The position numbers and the translations under genes are program-made. The notes beneath the pieces are model-generated. The model did not search any database. It saw only the letters and a list, made by a program, of their open reading frames with translations, and was not told the DNA's origin. From the NCBI GenBank assembly GCA_016703325.1, contig JADJCH010000018.1, positions 62,001 through 126,000 on the forward strand: 64,000 nucleotides of DNA. The letters run 5' to 3'. Shown one piece after another: positions 43,544-52,788 of the stretch; position 1 is the first letter of the stretch, and every line of letters begins with the position of its first letter. Source of the stretch: Burkholderiales bacterium. Its GTDB lineage: Bacteria > Pseudomonadota > Gammaproteobacteria > Burkholderiales > Burkholderiaceae_C.

Positions 43544-44683
43544 ATGCTGCGCCAGCACCTCAAGCAACTCGCCTATCCACTGACCAGCCGGTACCTTTCC
43601 AATTGCTGCGTGGTGGAGGGGCCGCTCAAGGGCAGCGACGAGCGGGTGCGCGTGCTGCTGATCCACAACTGCCTGTTCAACCAGGAGTTGCGCAGCAGGC
43701 TGTTCGACACGTCGCAGGAGGTGGACCGTTTCCACCTGCCCACGTTCCAGCTGCGACGGTGGTTGCACCGCAATCCTCACCGCGCCGACTTCGTCTGTGC
43801 GGTTCTGCCGCCGTGGTGCCACCACGCTTTCGAGGGGTTGCCCCATGTGGTGACCCGCGAAGAGGTGCGCCAGCTGATCCCCGTCCCCGGCAGCTGGGAG
43901 GAGCTGCGCCAGGGTTTCAGCCGCAAGAAGCGGCAGATCTCCAATCAGTTTGAACTCAAGAGCGGGCTGACCTGCCGGATCAGCCGGGACCTGCAGGACC
44001 TGGAATTTTTCTACCACCAGATGCATGTGCCACTGATCCGTCGCCGCTACGGGTCGCGGGCCGACCTCGACGACTGGAAAGCCATGCGCCGAGCCTTCGA
44101 GCAGGGCTTCCTGCTGTTGGTCCTGGCAGGCGACCAGCCCGTCGCAGGAGCGCTGTCGCAGAGGGCAGACAACCACCTGGTGTTTCGCCGCACCGGCGTG
44201 CTGCAGGGGGAAGAGGCCCACATCCGACGGGGAGCCCAGACGGCGCTGTACTACTTCCAGCTGCGGCTGGCACTGGAGTTGGGTCTGGATGCGGTGGACG
44301 CCATGAACAGCTTCCCCTTCCTGGACGACGGCGTCTTCCAGCACAAGGCCGACTGGGGGGCGGTGACGCTGCCGGATGAACAGGCCCGTCGCCGAGTCTT
44401 TCTCCTGACCAGTGAAAGTGCCGAGAAAAACGCCCGCTTCTTTGAAATCAACCCGATGGTGGTGGAAGACGGTACGGGGCTGTGCGCAATGATCGGAACC
44501 CGTCGCCAACCGCTTCAGGAACTCTCGCCGGCCCAGTTGAGCACTCATTTCAGGCTGGATGGGCTGCATGGCCTGGGCGTGTGGGGTCTGGAAGGCCACC
44601 GCCACTTCGATCTGCGCATCCACGGGGCGACGCGCCGCGCCACGGGCAGTTCGCTGTCACCCATCCGCAACATCCCCCTCTGA
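43544..44683 (+). CDS. FemAB/GNAT-like acyltransferase (second copy)
   Basis: This 379-residue protein starts at ATG 43544 (MLRQHLKQLAYPLTSRYLS); an earlier TTG at 43421 would overlap the AsnB-like gene and adds low-complexity sequence. The central WEELRQGFSRKKRQISNQFE and the later FEQGFLLLVLAGDQPVAGALS and GAQTALYYFQLRLALELG segments fit the GNAT/FemAB fold. It is a distant relative of the gene at 38502, not a recent duplicate. Substrate unknown; an aminoacyl or acyl transfer onto the polysaccharide precursor is inferred from its neighbours. Confidence 0.72.
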   Translation: MLRQHLKQLAYPLTSRYLSNCCVVEGPLKGSDERVRVLLIHNCLFNQELRSRLFDTSQEVDRFHLPTFQLRRWLHRNPHRADFVCAVLPPWCHHAFEGLPHVVTREEVRQLIPVPGSWEELRQGFSRKKRQISNQFELKSGLTCRISRDLQDLEFFYHQMHVPLIRRRYGSRADLDDWKAMRRAFEQGFLLLVLAGDQPVAGALSQRADNHLVFRRTGVLQGEEAHIRRGAQTALYYFQLRLALELGLDAVDAMNSFPFLDDGVFQHKADWGAVTLPDEQARRRVFLLTSESAEKNARFFEINPMVVEDGTGLCAMIGTRRQPLQELSPAQLSTHFRLDGLHGLGVWGLEGHRHFDLRIHGATRRATGSSLSPIRNIPL

Positions 44684-44842
44684 AAGCGTGAAACTGTGCC
44701 GAGCTCCACACTTGACTTGCACCCGGCACCGCGGCCCGCATCCCCAGCTCGGGACAACGCAGCAGCCTTCCAGGAAAATCCGCAGCTTCCCGTGATCGAT
44801 CCAAGCCGCCGGCGGCCCGTTGGCCGGCGCCCGACCCCTGCA

Positions 44843-45811
44843 ATGCTCAAGTCCATCGCCAAGGTCGCATTGACCGTCGACCCGATCTGGCGGGCCAGCT
44901 GTGCCACCTGGCGGCCGCTGGGTGTGTCGGTGCTGATGTACCACCGCATCCCGCCGGACACCGAGGTTTTCCCCGGCACCGCGGTGGACCAGTTTCGCCA
45001 GCAGATGCGGTGGTTGCGTGATTGCTGCGACCCGATCCACCCGGACCAGCTGCAGGAAGCTGCCGCGCACCCCACGCGCTGGAAACGCCCACCGGTGCTG
45101 GTCACCTTCGATGATGGCTACCGGGACTACCACGATCTGGCCTACCCCATCCTGGCCGAGCTGAAGATCACCTCCATCGTCTTCCTGGCCACCGGTGCGA
45201 TCGATCGGCAGGAGATGATCTGGACCGACGACGTCAACTGGGTGGTTCACAAGACCTCCCGGCCGGAAGTGCGCCTGCCCTGGGATGCCACGCAGGTCCA
45301 CCGCCCGACCCACCGGGACGCCCGCACGGCGCTGGGCCTGGCCTGCAAGAGCTTCCTCAAGGGCATCCCCAACCAGCAGCGGCTGGACTGGCTCGAGCAG
45401 CTCTATGCCGAACTGGGCGTCCATCCAGCGCACAGCGGACTGGAACGGCAGATGCTGAGCTGGGACGAGGTGCGTGCCGCCTCCGAGTACACCTGCTGGG
45501 GGGGGCACACCCACAACCACCCCATCCTTTCGCAGCTCGACGCCGGGCCGATGGAGGACGAGATCCGCATCTGCCGTGAACGCATCCTGGCGGAAACAGG
45601 TCGAGCACCCCGCTACTTTGCCTACCCGAACGGACGGGTCCAGGACTTCAACGCGACCACACAGGCCCTTTTGGCCAGACATGGCTTCGAACTGGGGTTT
45701 TCCACCATCGAAGGCCTGCACAATCGGCAGGGCGACCGCTACGCGATCCGGCGCCAGCACACCGGTGCGGCCAATCTGGGGGAGTTCGCGATGCGGGTGC
45801 TGGGCCGCTGA
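44843..45811 (+). CDS. polysaccharide deacetylase (NodB-type)
   Basis: This 322-residue carbohydrate esterase family 4 protein shows VLVTFDDGYRDYHDLAYP, with the metal and catalytic aspartates, and GGHTHNHP, with the metal-binding histidines. Such enzymes remove N- or O-acetyl groups from glycans. The ATG at 44843 (MLKSIAKVAL) is preferred; a GTG at 44696 would add 49 residues of Pro/Arg-rich sequence. No signal peptide is evident, so it may act on the cytoplasmic precursor. Confidence 0.86.
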   Translation: MLKSIAKVALTVDPIWRASCATWRPLGVSVLMYHRIPPDTEVFPGTAVDQFRQQMRWLRDCCDPIHPDQLQEAAAHPTRWKRPPVLVTFDDGYRDYHDLAYPILAELKITSIVFLATGAIDRQEMIWTDDVNWVVHKTSRPEVRLPWDATQVHRPTHRDARTALGLACKSFLKGIPNQQRLDWLEQLYAELGVHPAHSGLERQMLSWDEVRAASEYTCWGGHTHNHPILSQLDAGPMEDEIRICRERILAETGRAPRYFAYPNGRVQDFNATTQALLARHGFELGFSTIEGLHNRQGDRYAIRRQHTGAANLGEFAMRVLGR

Positions 45812-45889
45812 GGCCCGTGTCGGCCAGCCGGCCGAACAGCCCTCTGGCTGGCCCCCTCCTCCTCTGCTGCTGACCCCAAGGAATCTTTG

Positions 45890-47026
45890 ATGGAATGGCT
45901 GTTCTGGGCCGCACTGCTGTTTGTGGCCTACACCTACGCTGGTTATCCGCTGGCCATCCAGTGGCTGGCACGCTGGCGGCCTGCCAGGGAACAACCCTGG
46001 AACCCGGGCGACGATGAAAGCCGCTGGCCGGAGTTGACCGTCGTCATCGCCGCCCACAACGAGCAGGATCGGGTGCTCGCCAAAGTGGAGAACCTGCGTG
46101 CGCTGGACTACCCTGCGGGCCGCAAGCACATCCTGTTCGTCTCGGACGGATCCACCGACCTGACCAACGAACGGCTGGGAGCCCAGCCCGACGTCACCCT
46201 GGTGGTCTGCCCGCAACGCCGCGGCAAGCCGCACGCGCTCAACGAGGCCCTGCAGCGGGTGCAGACACCCGTGGTGGTGTTTGCCGATGTGCGGCAGATG
46301 ATCGATGTGCAGGCGCTGCGCCACCTGGTGCGCCGCCTGATGCAGCCGGGCATCGGCGCCGTCAGTGGCGAGCTGGTGCATGTGCAGCCGGGCAGCCGGA
46401 CCGCCGCCAACATTGGCCTGTACTGGCGCTATGAAAAGTGGATCCGCAAGGCCGAGGCCCGCTTCGCCTCCACCGTCGGCGCCACCGGCGCGTTGTACGC
46501 CATGCGGCGCGAGCACTACACACCGCTGGCCGACGACACCATCCTGGACGACTTCGAACAACCGATGCTGGTGGCCCGCCAGGGGTTGCGGGTGGTGTTC
46601 GAGTCCAACGCCGTGATGACCGACGAGCTGCAGGCCGAGATGGCCGGAGAGCGCAAACGCAAGATCCGCACGCTCACCGGCAACTTCCAGTCCTTTGCAC
46701 GGCACCCCTGGATGTTCTCGCCGGTGACCAATCCGCTGTGGTTGCAGTTCCTCTCACACAAGGTCTTCCGGCTGCTGGTGCCGTATGCGCTGGCGCTGCT
46801 GCTGATCGCACCGCTGTTCTGTGACGGCGCCTTCTACCGGCTGTTCCTCGCCGCACAGCTGCTGTTCTATGCGGCAGCCTGGTGGGGCAGCCGGTCGACG
46901 ACGGCACGGCGCTCCCGGCTGGTGGCCTTTGCCGGCGTGTTCGTGGAGATGAACTGGGCCGCAGTGCTGGCGATGCGCACCTGGCTGGCGGGCGGTGTGA
47001 ACGCCCGCTGGGAAAAGACCTCCTGA
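45890..47026 (+). CDS. family 2 glycosyltransferase, membrane-bound
   Basis: This 378-residue GT2 enzyme starts with a membrane anchor (MEWLFWAALLFVAYTYAGYP). The GT-A domain follows with ELTVVIAAHNEQDRV, FVSDGSTD, QRRGKPHALNEAL and VVVFADVRQ (donor and metal site), and LDDFEQP. Two C-terminal helices (VPYALALLLIAPLFC and LFLAAQLLFYAAAWWG) complete the layout, as in processive or membrane synthases. An AAGGA site sits seven bases before the ATG. It probably adds a sugar to the lipid-linked repeat unit. Confidence 0.88.
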   Translation: MEWLFWAALLFVAYTYAGYPLAIQWLARWRPAREQPWNPGDDESRWPELTVVIAAHNEQDRVLAKVENLRALDYPAGRKHILFVSDGSTDLTNERLGAQPDVTLVVCPQRRGKPHALNEALQRVQTPVVVFADVRQMIDVQALRHLVRRLMQPGIGAVSGELVHVQPGSRTAANIGLYWRYEKWIRKAEARFASTVGATGALYAMRREHYTPLADDTILDDFEQPMLVARQGLRVVFESNAVMTDELQAEMAGERKRKIRTLTGNFQSFARHPWMFSPVTNPLWLQFLSHKVFRLLVPYALALLLIAPLFCDGAFYRLFLAAQLLFYAAAWWGSRSTTARRSRLVAFAGVFVEMNWAAVLAMRTWLAGGVNARWEKTS

Positions 47027-47064
47027 ACGCCGCTGCAGCGCTCAAGACCCGCCTGAAGGATTCC

Positions 47065-47868
47065 GTGACCCGTCCGCTTGTCATCCTGATGTACCACGCG
47101 CTCTATGCCAACGAGCGCGAGCTGCAGGACATCACCCCTGAGGACCGCCCCTATGCGGTTTCCACCCAACGTTTTGCCGAACAGCTGCAGGCCATGCGCG
47201 ATGCCGGCCTGCCTTTCGTCGACCCGGCCCGGCTGGGCGAACCACAGGTCCGCGACGGCGGCGTGCTGCTCAGCTTCGACGATGGCCATGCGAGCAACTG
47301 CACCCACGCCCTGCCCGCCCTGGCGCGGCACGATGCCCGTGCGGTGTTTTTCATCACCAGCGACTTTGTCGAGCGCCGCCCCGGGTTCTGCAGCTGGACC
47401 CAGCTGCGCGAGATGGCCGAAGCGGGCATGACGCTGGGCAGCCATGGCCGCAGCCACCGCTTCCTCAACGACCTCGGCGACACCGAAGCGGTGGCCGAGT
47501 TGCGCGACTCCCGCGATGCCCTGCAGGACCGGCTGGGACAGGCCGTCGATCAGGTGTCCTTCCCGGGTGGACGCTACCGGGCCGAGCTGCTGCCGGCCTG
47601 GCGCCAGCTCGGCTACCGTTGGTTCCATTCCTCTGAAATCGGCTGCGTCCCGCCTCACAAGCTCCTGTCAGGCGCCGATGGCACACTGCCGCGCCTGGCG
47701 ATCCGCCAGGACACTTCGACCGCCACCTGCCTGACCATGGCCCGGGCAGACCGCCAGTGGCTGCTGAAGGCACGCGGTGTGGCCACAGCCAAGCAGTGGC
47801 TGCGACGCACCGCGGGCAACCGGCTCTATCACCTGCTGTATGAACGCCTCCATCGATCGCGCGCCTGA
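47065..47868 (+). CDS. polysaccharide deacetylase (second)
   Basis: This 267-residue CE4-type protein begins at GTG 47065 (MTRPLVILMYHALYANERELQ) with AAGGA five bases upstream. The NodB elements LLSFDDGHASN and GSHGRSHRFLN are visible, as is SFPGGRYRAELLPAWRQLGY. It starts 38 bases after the GT2 gene, and its end overlaps the next start by 29 bases. No signal peptide is seen. Confidence 0.85.
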   Translation: MTRPLVILMYHALYANERELQDITPEDRPYAVSTQRFAEQLQAMRDAGLPFVDPARLGEPQVRDGGVLLSFDDGHASNCTHALPALARHDARAVFFITSDFVERRPGFCSWTQLREMAEAGMTLGSHGRSHRFLNDLGDTEAVAELRDSRDALQDRLGQAVDQVSFPGGRYRAELLPAWRQLGYRWFHSSEIGCVPPHKLLSGADGTLPRLAIRQDTSTATCLTMARADRQWLLKARGVATAKQWLRRTAGNRLYHLLYERLHRSRA

Positions 47869-49435
47869 CCCCTCGGTTCACCCAGGACCGGGGCAGCTGC
47901 TGCGCCCGGACAGCGATCGGTCGGGTGAATCCACCGACGGCGCGGTGACGCAGGCGCTGGAGCAGGACTGGTGGCGCCCGCTGGTGGGCACCGGGCTCTT
48001 CCTGGGCGTTCCGGCGCTGTTGATCCTGCTGCCCAAGATCGCCGGCGCCGGCACACCGGTGTCGGTGCTCTACCTGGTCGCAGGTGTGGCCGGTCTGGTG
48101 CTGGCGCTGCGGTCAATGTCCAACCCGGAGTGGCTGCTCGCCACGGTGATCCTGTACCTGCCGCTGAGCAAGACCTACGTCGCACCGCTGGCCCCCGGGA
48201 TCAACGGCACCAACGTGCTGGAGGTTCTGCTGCTGATGGCCTGGGCCTTCCAGTCGCGCCGTACCGCCCTCACCCGCGACCCCTCGCAACCGCCACTGCC
48301 GTTCACCCGGCTGGTGATGTGGTGGGCGGTGCTCAGCTTCGGCTCGATGATCACAGCCATGGTGAACTACGGCCCGTGGTTCATCACGGCCGACAAGCTG
48401 CCGCGGGTCAAGGCCTGGCTGGACCAGTTCATCGTCTTCTTTGCGGTACTGGCCCTGGTGCGCGACAGCGGTCGCGCCAAGCGGGTGGCCGTGTACATGG
48501 CGGTGGGGCTGACCATCGTGGTGATGTTCAGCTTCAATGAATGGCTGGAGAAGCGCTGGTACGACCGCATCGAGAAGGCCCGCCTGCTCGGCCCACACCA
48601 GCAGCCCAACGACCTGGGGGCCTTCATCGTCTACGCCTTTGGCATCCCGGGGGCCTGGGTGCTGTTTCGCATGTGGCGGCTGCGCACCTGGTTGATCGCC
48701 ACGCCGGTGCTGTACATGGCCGCGCGGGTGCTGCTGGCCACCTTCTCCCGGGGGGCGGTGCTGGGGATGGGAGCCTTGACGGCCATGCTGCTGCTGCTGC
48801 GCGGCCGCATCCTGGCCGCAGTGCTGGCCGCCTCTGCCGCGCTGGTGGTGCAGGTCGCGCCGGAGCTGCTGCCGGAGTCGCTCACCGCCCGCATGTCGCA
48901 GACCCAGGACGAAGACAGCGGCGAGCTGGACAAGAGCTCGCAGACCCGCATCATCCTGTGGAACGCCGCCTGGAAGATCATGAAGGACTACCCGGTCACC
49001 GGGGCCGGCTTCATGACCTTTCCGGTGCTCAAGGACAGCTACGCCGAACTGCCGACCTTGGAATCCGACAACCACAACATGTACTTCTACATCGGCTCGC
49101 AGATGGGCCTGCCGGCGCTGGCGGTGTTCGTGGCGCTCCTGCTGGGCATGGCCTACACCGGGGCCCGGCTGTACTGGAAATCACCGGATGAGGGCATCCG
49201 CATCATCGGTCTGGGGTGTGCCGCATCGGCAGCGGGCTGCGCAGCGATCAATGTCTTCGGTTCGCGCATGGTGGACATCGGCGTGAGCGCCTACGTCTGG
49301 ATCATGCTGGCCATGCTGGCCCGGCTCTGGGCGCTGCACCTGGACGGAGAGCGTGCAAAAGCGGCTCAGCCCGCCCCATCGAACGCCTTGAATGCCGCCG
49401 ACACCGCAGCCCGCTCCTCTGCACCTCGCTCATGA
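47840..49435 (+). CDS. O-antigen ligase / polymerase family protein (Wzy-like)
   Basis: This 531-residue multispanning membrane protein has the large periplasmic loop and the AARVLLATFSRGAVLGMGAL helix typical of the O-antigen ligase/Wzy family, then TRIILWNAAWKIMKDYPVTGAGFMTF and ESDNHNMYFYIGSQMGLPAL. The His in DNHNMY is in the place of the conserved catalytic-loop His. It would polymerise repeat units or ligate the glycan to an acceptor. ATG 47840 overlaps the previous gene by 29 bases, and its stop overlaps the next ATG (ATGA). Confidence 0.86.
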   Translation: MNASIDRAPDPSVHPGPGQLLRPDSDRSGESTDGAVTQALEQDWWRPLVGTGLFLGVPALLILLPKIAGAGTPVSVLYLVAGVAGLVLALRSMSNPEWLLATVILYLPLSKTYVAPLAPGINGTNVLEVLLLMAWAFQSRRTALTRDPSQPPLPFTRLVMWWAVLSFGSMITAMVNYGPWFITADKLPRVKAWLDQFIVFFAVLALVRDSGRAKRVAVYMAVGLTIVVMFSFNEWLEKRWYDRIEKARLLGPHQQPNDLGAFIVYAFGIPGAWVLFRMWRLRTWLIATPVLYMAARVLLATFSRGAVLGMGALTAMLLLLRGRILAAVLAASAALVVQVAPELLPESLTARMSQTQDEDSGELDKSSQTRIILWNAAWKIMKDYPVTGAGFMTFPVLKDSYAELPTLESDNHNMYFYIGSQMGLPALAVFVALLLGMAYTGARLYWKSPDEGIRIIGLGCAASAAGCAAINVFGSRMVDIGVSAYVWIMLAMLARLWALHLDGERAKAAQPAPSNALNAADTAARSSAPRS

Positions 49436-50616
49436 CCGACCCTCGCCCCTCGCGCGCACTGCAGTCGCAACCCTCCGACGCCCGAGCAGACGATCGCTTC
49501 CAACCCCTGCGCATCTGGCTGGTGATCGACGGCTTCTACCCCTGGCCCGGTGGCACCGAGAGCCAGGTCGCCACGCTGGCGCGGCTGTTCCAGCAGCGCG
49601 GCCACGCGGTGCGCATCATTGCGCCCCGGCTCGACCCGACCAAACCGCTGGACGAGATGGTCGAGGGCGCACGGGTGACCCGCATCGACTACCCGAAGAT
49701 CAAGGGGCTGGGTGCGGTGGCGCTGATCTTCAAGTTCATGGCCTTCCTGCTGAAGCACCGCCGGCAGTTCGACGCCCTGCACATCCACATGGCCAAGAAC
49801 CTGGCTGCCGCCACCGGCGCAGTGCGCGCCTGGCTGCCCTGCCCGGTGGTGGTGAAGATCTCCGGAGCCTGGGAGTTTGACGGCGGCGTGCTCGACCCCG
49901 CCCTGCACAACCACCCGGTCTACGCCACGCTGCGCCGGCTGATGCAGCGGCTGGACACCTTCCAGGCCATTTCGGTCGAGACCCAGAAGCGCCTGCTGGC
50001 CTCCGGCATGTCGGCCGACCAGGTGCGCTACATCCCCAACGCAGTGGACCTGTCGCTGTACGAACACGCGCCCCGCCACGACGGCCGGCTGCGGGTGGTC
50101 TACACCGGTCGCCTCACGCCGGTGAAGGGGGTGGACGTGCTGCTCAAGGCCTGGGCCCTGCTGCCCGACCGCAGCCGATTGGAACTGGTGCTGGTGGGCG
50201 ACGGTCCGCAGCGCGCCGAGCTGGAGCAGTTCGTGGCCGACAACGGGCTGGGCGACAGCGTGGTCTTTGCCGGCTGGACCAGCAACGTGCGCCCCGCGCT
50301 GCGTGAGGCGGATGTGTATGTGCAACCCTCGCTGAACGAAGGCCTGCCCAACTCGGTGCTGGAGGCCATGGCCGCCCGCCTGCCGGTGGTGGCCACCCGG
50401 GTGTCCGGCAACGAGGACCTGGTGCGCGAGGGTGTGAACGGCTACCTGGCCCCCGCCGGTGACCCGCGGGCCCTGGCCGAGGCGCTGGGCATGGCCCTGG
50501 CCACACCGGCAGCGCTGGAACGCATGGGCGAGGCCTCACGCCGCTTCGTCGAAGAAACCTACGGCGCCGAGCGGGTGCTCGGCCTGCTTGAAGCGGCCTA
50601 CCGCGGCCGCCATTGA
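49432..50616 (+). CDS. family 4 glycosyltransferase
   Basis: This 394-residue GT-B enzyme has an N-terminal acceptor domain with LRIWLVIDGFYPWPGGTESQV and a C-terminal donor domain with VYTGRLTPVKGVDVLLKAW and SLNEGLPNSVLEAMAARLPVVAT. The ExxxxxxxE motif of GT4 retaining transferases is visible in EGLPNSVLE. It starts four bases before the polymerase stop and ends 24 bases before the UDP-GlcA epimerase. Donor sugar unknown. Confidence 0.9.
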   Translation: MTDPRPSRALQSQPSDARADDRFQPLRIWLVIDGFYPWPGGTESQVATLARLFQQRGHAVRIIAPRLDPTKPLDEMVEGARVTRIDYPKIKGLGAVALIFKFMAFLLKHRRQFDALHIHMAKNLAAATGAVRAWLPCPVVVKISGAWEFDGGVLDPALHNHPVYATLRRLMQRLDTFQAISVETQKRLLASGMSADQVRYIPNAVDLSLYEHAPRHDGRLRVVYTGRLTPVKGVDVLLKAWALLPDRSRLELVLVGDGPQRAELEQFVADNGLGDSVVFAGWTSNVRPALREADVYVQPSLNEGLPNSVLEAMAARLPVVATRVSGNEDLVREGVNGYLAPAGDPRALAEALGMALATPAALERMGEASRRFVEETYGAERVLGLLEAAYRGRH

Positions 50617-50640
50617 TTCCCTCCGATTCGAGTTCCGACC

Positions 50641-51648
50641 ATGAAGATCCTTGTCACCGGCGCGGCCGGGTTCATCGGCATGCACACCTCACTGCGACTG
50701 CTGGAGCGCGGCGATCAGGTGGTGGGCATCGACAACCTCAACGACTACTACGACCCGGCGCTGAAAGCCGCCCGGCTGGAGCAACTGAAGGCACGGCCGG
50801 GCTTCCGTTTCGAGCGCATCGACGTGGCCGACCGCGCCGCGCTGGAGGCGCTGTTCAGCGCGGAACGCTTCGACCGCGTGGTGCACCTGGCCGCGCAGGC
50901 CGGCGTGCGTTACTCCATCACCCACCCGCATGCCTATGGGGAGGCCAACCTCACCGGCTTCCTGAACGTGCTGGAGTGCTGCCGCCAGCACCGGCCTGGC
51001 CACCTGGTCTACGCCAGCAGCTCCAGCGTGTACGGCGGCAATGAGAAGATGCCCTTCTCCGAGGCGGACGCGGTAGACCACCCGGTCAGCCTGTACGCCG
51101 CCACCAAGAAGGCCAATGAGCTGATGGCGCACACCTACAGCCACCTGTACGGTCTGCCGACCACCGGATTGCGCTTCTTCACCGTCTACGGCCCCTGGGG
51201 CCGGCCGGACATGGCCTACTTCTCATTCACCCAGGCCATCCTGGCGGGGCGGCCCATCCAGGTGTTCAACCACGGACAGCTCCAGCGCGACTTCACCTAC
51301 ATCGACGACATCGTCGACGGTGTGGTGGCGGTGATGGACCGTCCGGCCGAGCCGGATGCGGCCTTTGACGGCCAGTCACCCCACCCCGGACGCTCCCGCG
51401 CGCCGTACCGTGTGTTCAACATCGGCAACCAGGACCCGGTGGCCCTGGGCGAGTTCATCGCCACCATCGAGACGGCGCTGGGCCACGAAGCCGTCAAGGA
51501 GATGCTGCCGATGCAGCCCGGCGACGTGCTGGCCACCTACGCCGACGTCAGTGCCCTGGCCGAGTGGACCGGGGTGAAACCGCGCACCTCGCTGAAGGAC
51601 GGCATCGAGCGCTTCGTCGGCTGGTACCGCAGCCATTACGGCGCCTGA
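50641..51648 (+). CDS. UDP-glucuronate 4-epimerase (NAD-dependent SDR)
   Basis: This 335-residue extended SDR has GAAGFIG at residues 8-14, ASSSSVYGGNEKMPFSE, catalytic Tyr152 and Lys156 (LYAATKKANE), and the family signature RFFTVYGPWGRPDMAYFSF. These match UDP-GlcA 4-epimerases (LspL/CapI type), which supply UDP-galacturonate. It closes the plus-strand operon and is followed within 33 bases by the convergent deacetylase. With the WbpP/TviB pair it implies at least two uronic sugars in the polymer. Confidence 0.92.
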   Translation: MKILVTGAAGFIGMHTSLRLLERGDQVVGIDNLNDYYDPALKAARLEQLKARPGFRFERIDVADRAALEALFSAERFDRVVHLAAQAGVRYSITHPHAYGEANLTGFLNVLECCRQHRPGHLVYASSSSVYGGNEKMPFSEADAVDHPVSLYAATKKANELMAHTYSHLYGLPTTGLRFFTVYGPWGRPDMAYFSFTQAILAGRPIQVFNHGQLQRDFTYIDDIVDGVVAVMDRPAEPDAAFDGQSPHPGRSRAPYRVFNIGNQDPVALGEFIATIETALGHEAVKEMLPMQPGDVLATYADVSALAEWTGVKPRTSLKDGIERFVGWYRSHYGA

Positions 51649-51681
51649 CCCGCCCCCTGTCTGGGGACCCGACCTGCAACG

Positions 51682-52683
51682 TCAGCGCAGCAGGCTGCCC
51701 CGCGCACGGTAGCGCCCGGCGCGCACCCGGGCGGCATAGTCGGCCAGGGTGCAGCCCTGGAAGTCGCGCGAGATCACGGCGAAGAGCTGCTCCAGCTCAT
51801 CGTAGAGGCGCTCGATGTCCGCCTCGGCCGGGAAGTTCGGGCTGCCGCCAGGCATGAACTCCGACGAGTGCAGCATGTACTCCAGGTAAGGAGCGCCCTC
51901 TTCGTGCACGTCCCGAACCAGTTGCAGCAGCTCGTCCCGGTTGCCGCGGCGTGAACGCAGCCAACGCGACACCCGCAGCTTGGGACCCAGCACCGGCAGG
52001 CCCCCCAGGCCCCGCGGCAACCAGCCCAGACCCCGTCGCCAGCCGGGGCGGATGGTCATCGGCAGCTCGAGCAACGGGCTGCGGCCGGGGCGGGAGATGT
52101 CGTCCAGGTCCATGTAGTACGGACCGTCCGGAAAGGCGCTGTAGTCGGTGCCGCCATGCTGAGCGGGGTCCCCCGGGGTGCCGGCCCAGGACACGGTGGG
52201 CGTGACCGAACAGTCCACCGCATACCCCAGCTCCACCAGCGTGCGGGCATACCGGGAGTCGAAGCTCCAGCGCCCCGCGCGATGGCTGAGCATCTTGGTC
52301 TGGAAGGTCTGCTCCAGCAGCCCGGTCATGTGCTGCACCTTGGCGCGCAGCACCTCGGTGGGGTACTCGATCAGGAAGGGCTGGTGCGTCAGGTCGTCGG
52401 CCGTCAGAGGCTGCAGCGGCGGAGAGTTCCAGGCGTGCAGGTGCATGCCGATCTCGCCGGTGTCGCGGCGGATGATGTCGCGCCCCAGCTCCTGCATCGC
52501 CGGGTCCAGCGCCATCTCATGGTTGGTGAGGTAGGTCGGCTTGAAGCCGTACTTCTCGCACAGGGCCTGGAAGCGGGGCAGGAAACGCGCATTGCGGGTC
52601 TCGGTCACCCGGGGGCGGTCCCAGGCGGCATCGCCCTCGGTGTCGATGGTGATCAGGAAGGCGCGTTCGGTCACGGTGCTCAT
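51682..52683 (-). CDS. polysaccharide deacetylase family protein (third)
   Basis: This 333-residue protein shows the WalW-like CE4 pattern AFLITIDTEGDAAWDRP (metal aspartates), GEIGMHLHAWN (metal histidines) and SHRAGRWSFDSRY. ATG 52683 (MSTVTERAFL) was chosen since homology starts here; an ATG at 52716 is in frame but adds only Pro-rich sequence. It is convergent with the UDP-GlcA epimerase. It is the third deacetylase-fold gene in 8 kb. Confidence 0.8.
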   Translation of the reverse strand: MSTVTERAFLITIDTEGDAAWDRPRVTETRNARFLPRFQALCEKYGFKPTYLTNHEMALDPAMQELGRDIIRRDTGEIGMHLHAWNSPPLQPLTADDLTHQPFLIEYPTEVLRAKVQHMTGLLEQTFQTKMLSHRAGRWSFDSRYARTLVELGYAVDCSVTPTVSWAGTPGDPAQHGGTDYSAFPDGPYYMDLDDISRPGRSPLLELPMTIRPGWRRGLGWLPRGLGGLPVLGPKLRVSRWLRSRRGNRDELLQLVRDVHEEGAPYLEYMLHSSEFMPGGSPNFPAEADIERLYDELEQLFAVISRDFQGCTLADYAARVRAGRYRARGSLLR

Positions 52684-52788
52684 CGGGGTCTGCGGTCGGG
52701 GCCGGTCGAAAACCATCGGCACGGGTTCAGGTTCAGGGAAGGCGGCCGCCACATACAACGTCGGCAGGCTCTGTGGCGACGACAGCCG

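Noticed and set aside
51649..51681. Terminator between the convergent UDP-GlcA epimerase and deacetylase
   Set aside because: Only a weak four-pair CCCC/GGGG hairpin without a T run in a 33-base gap.
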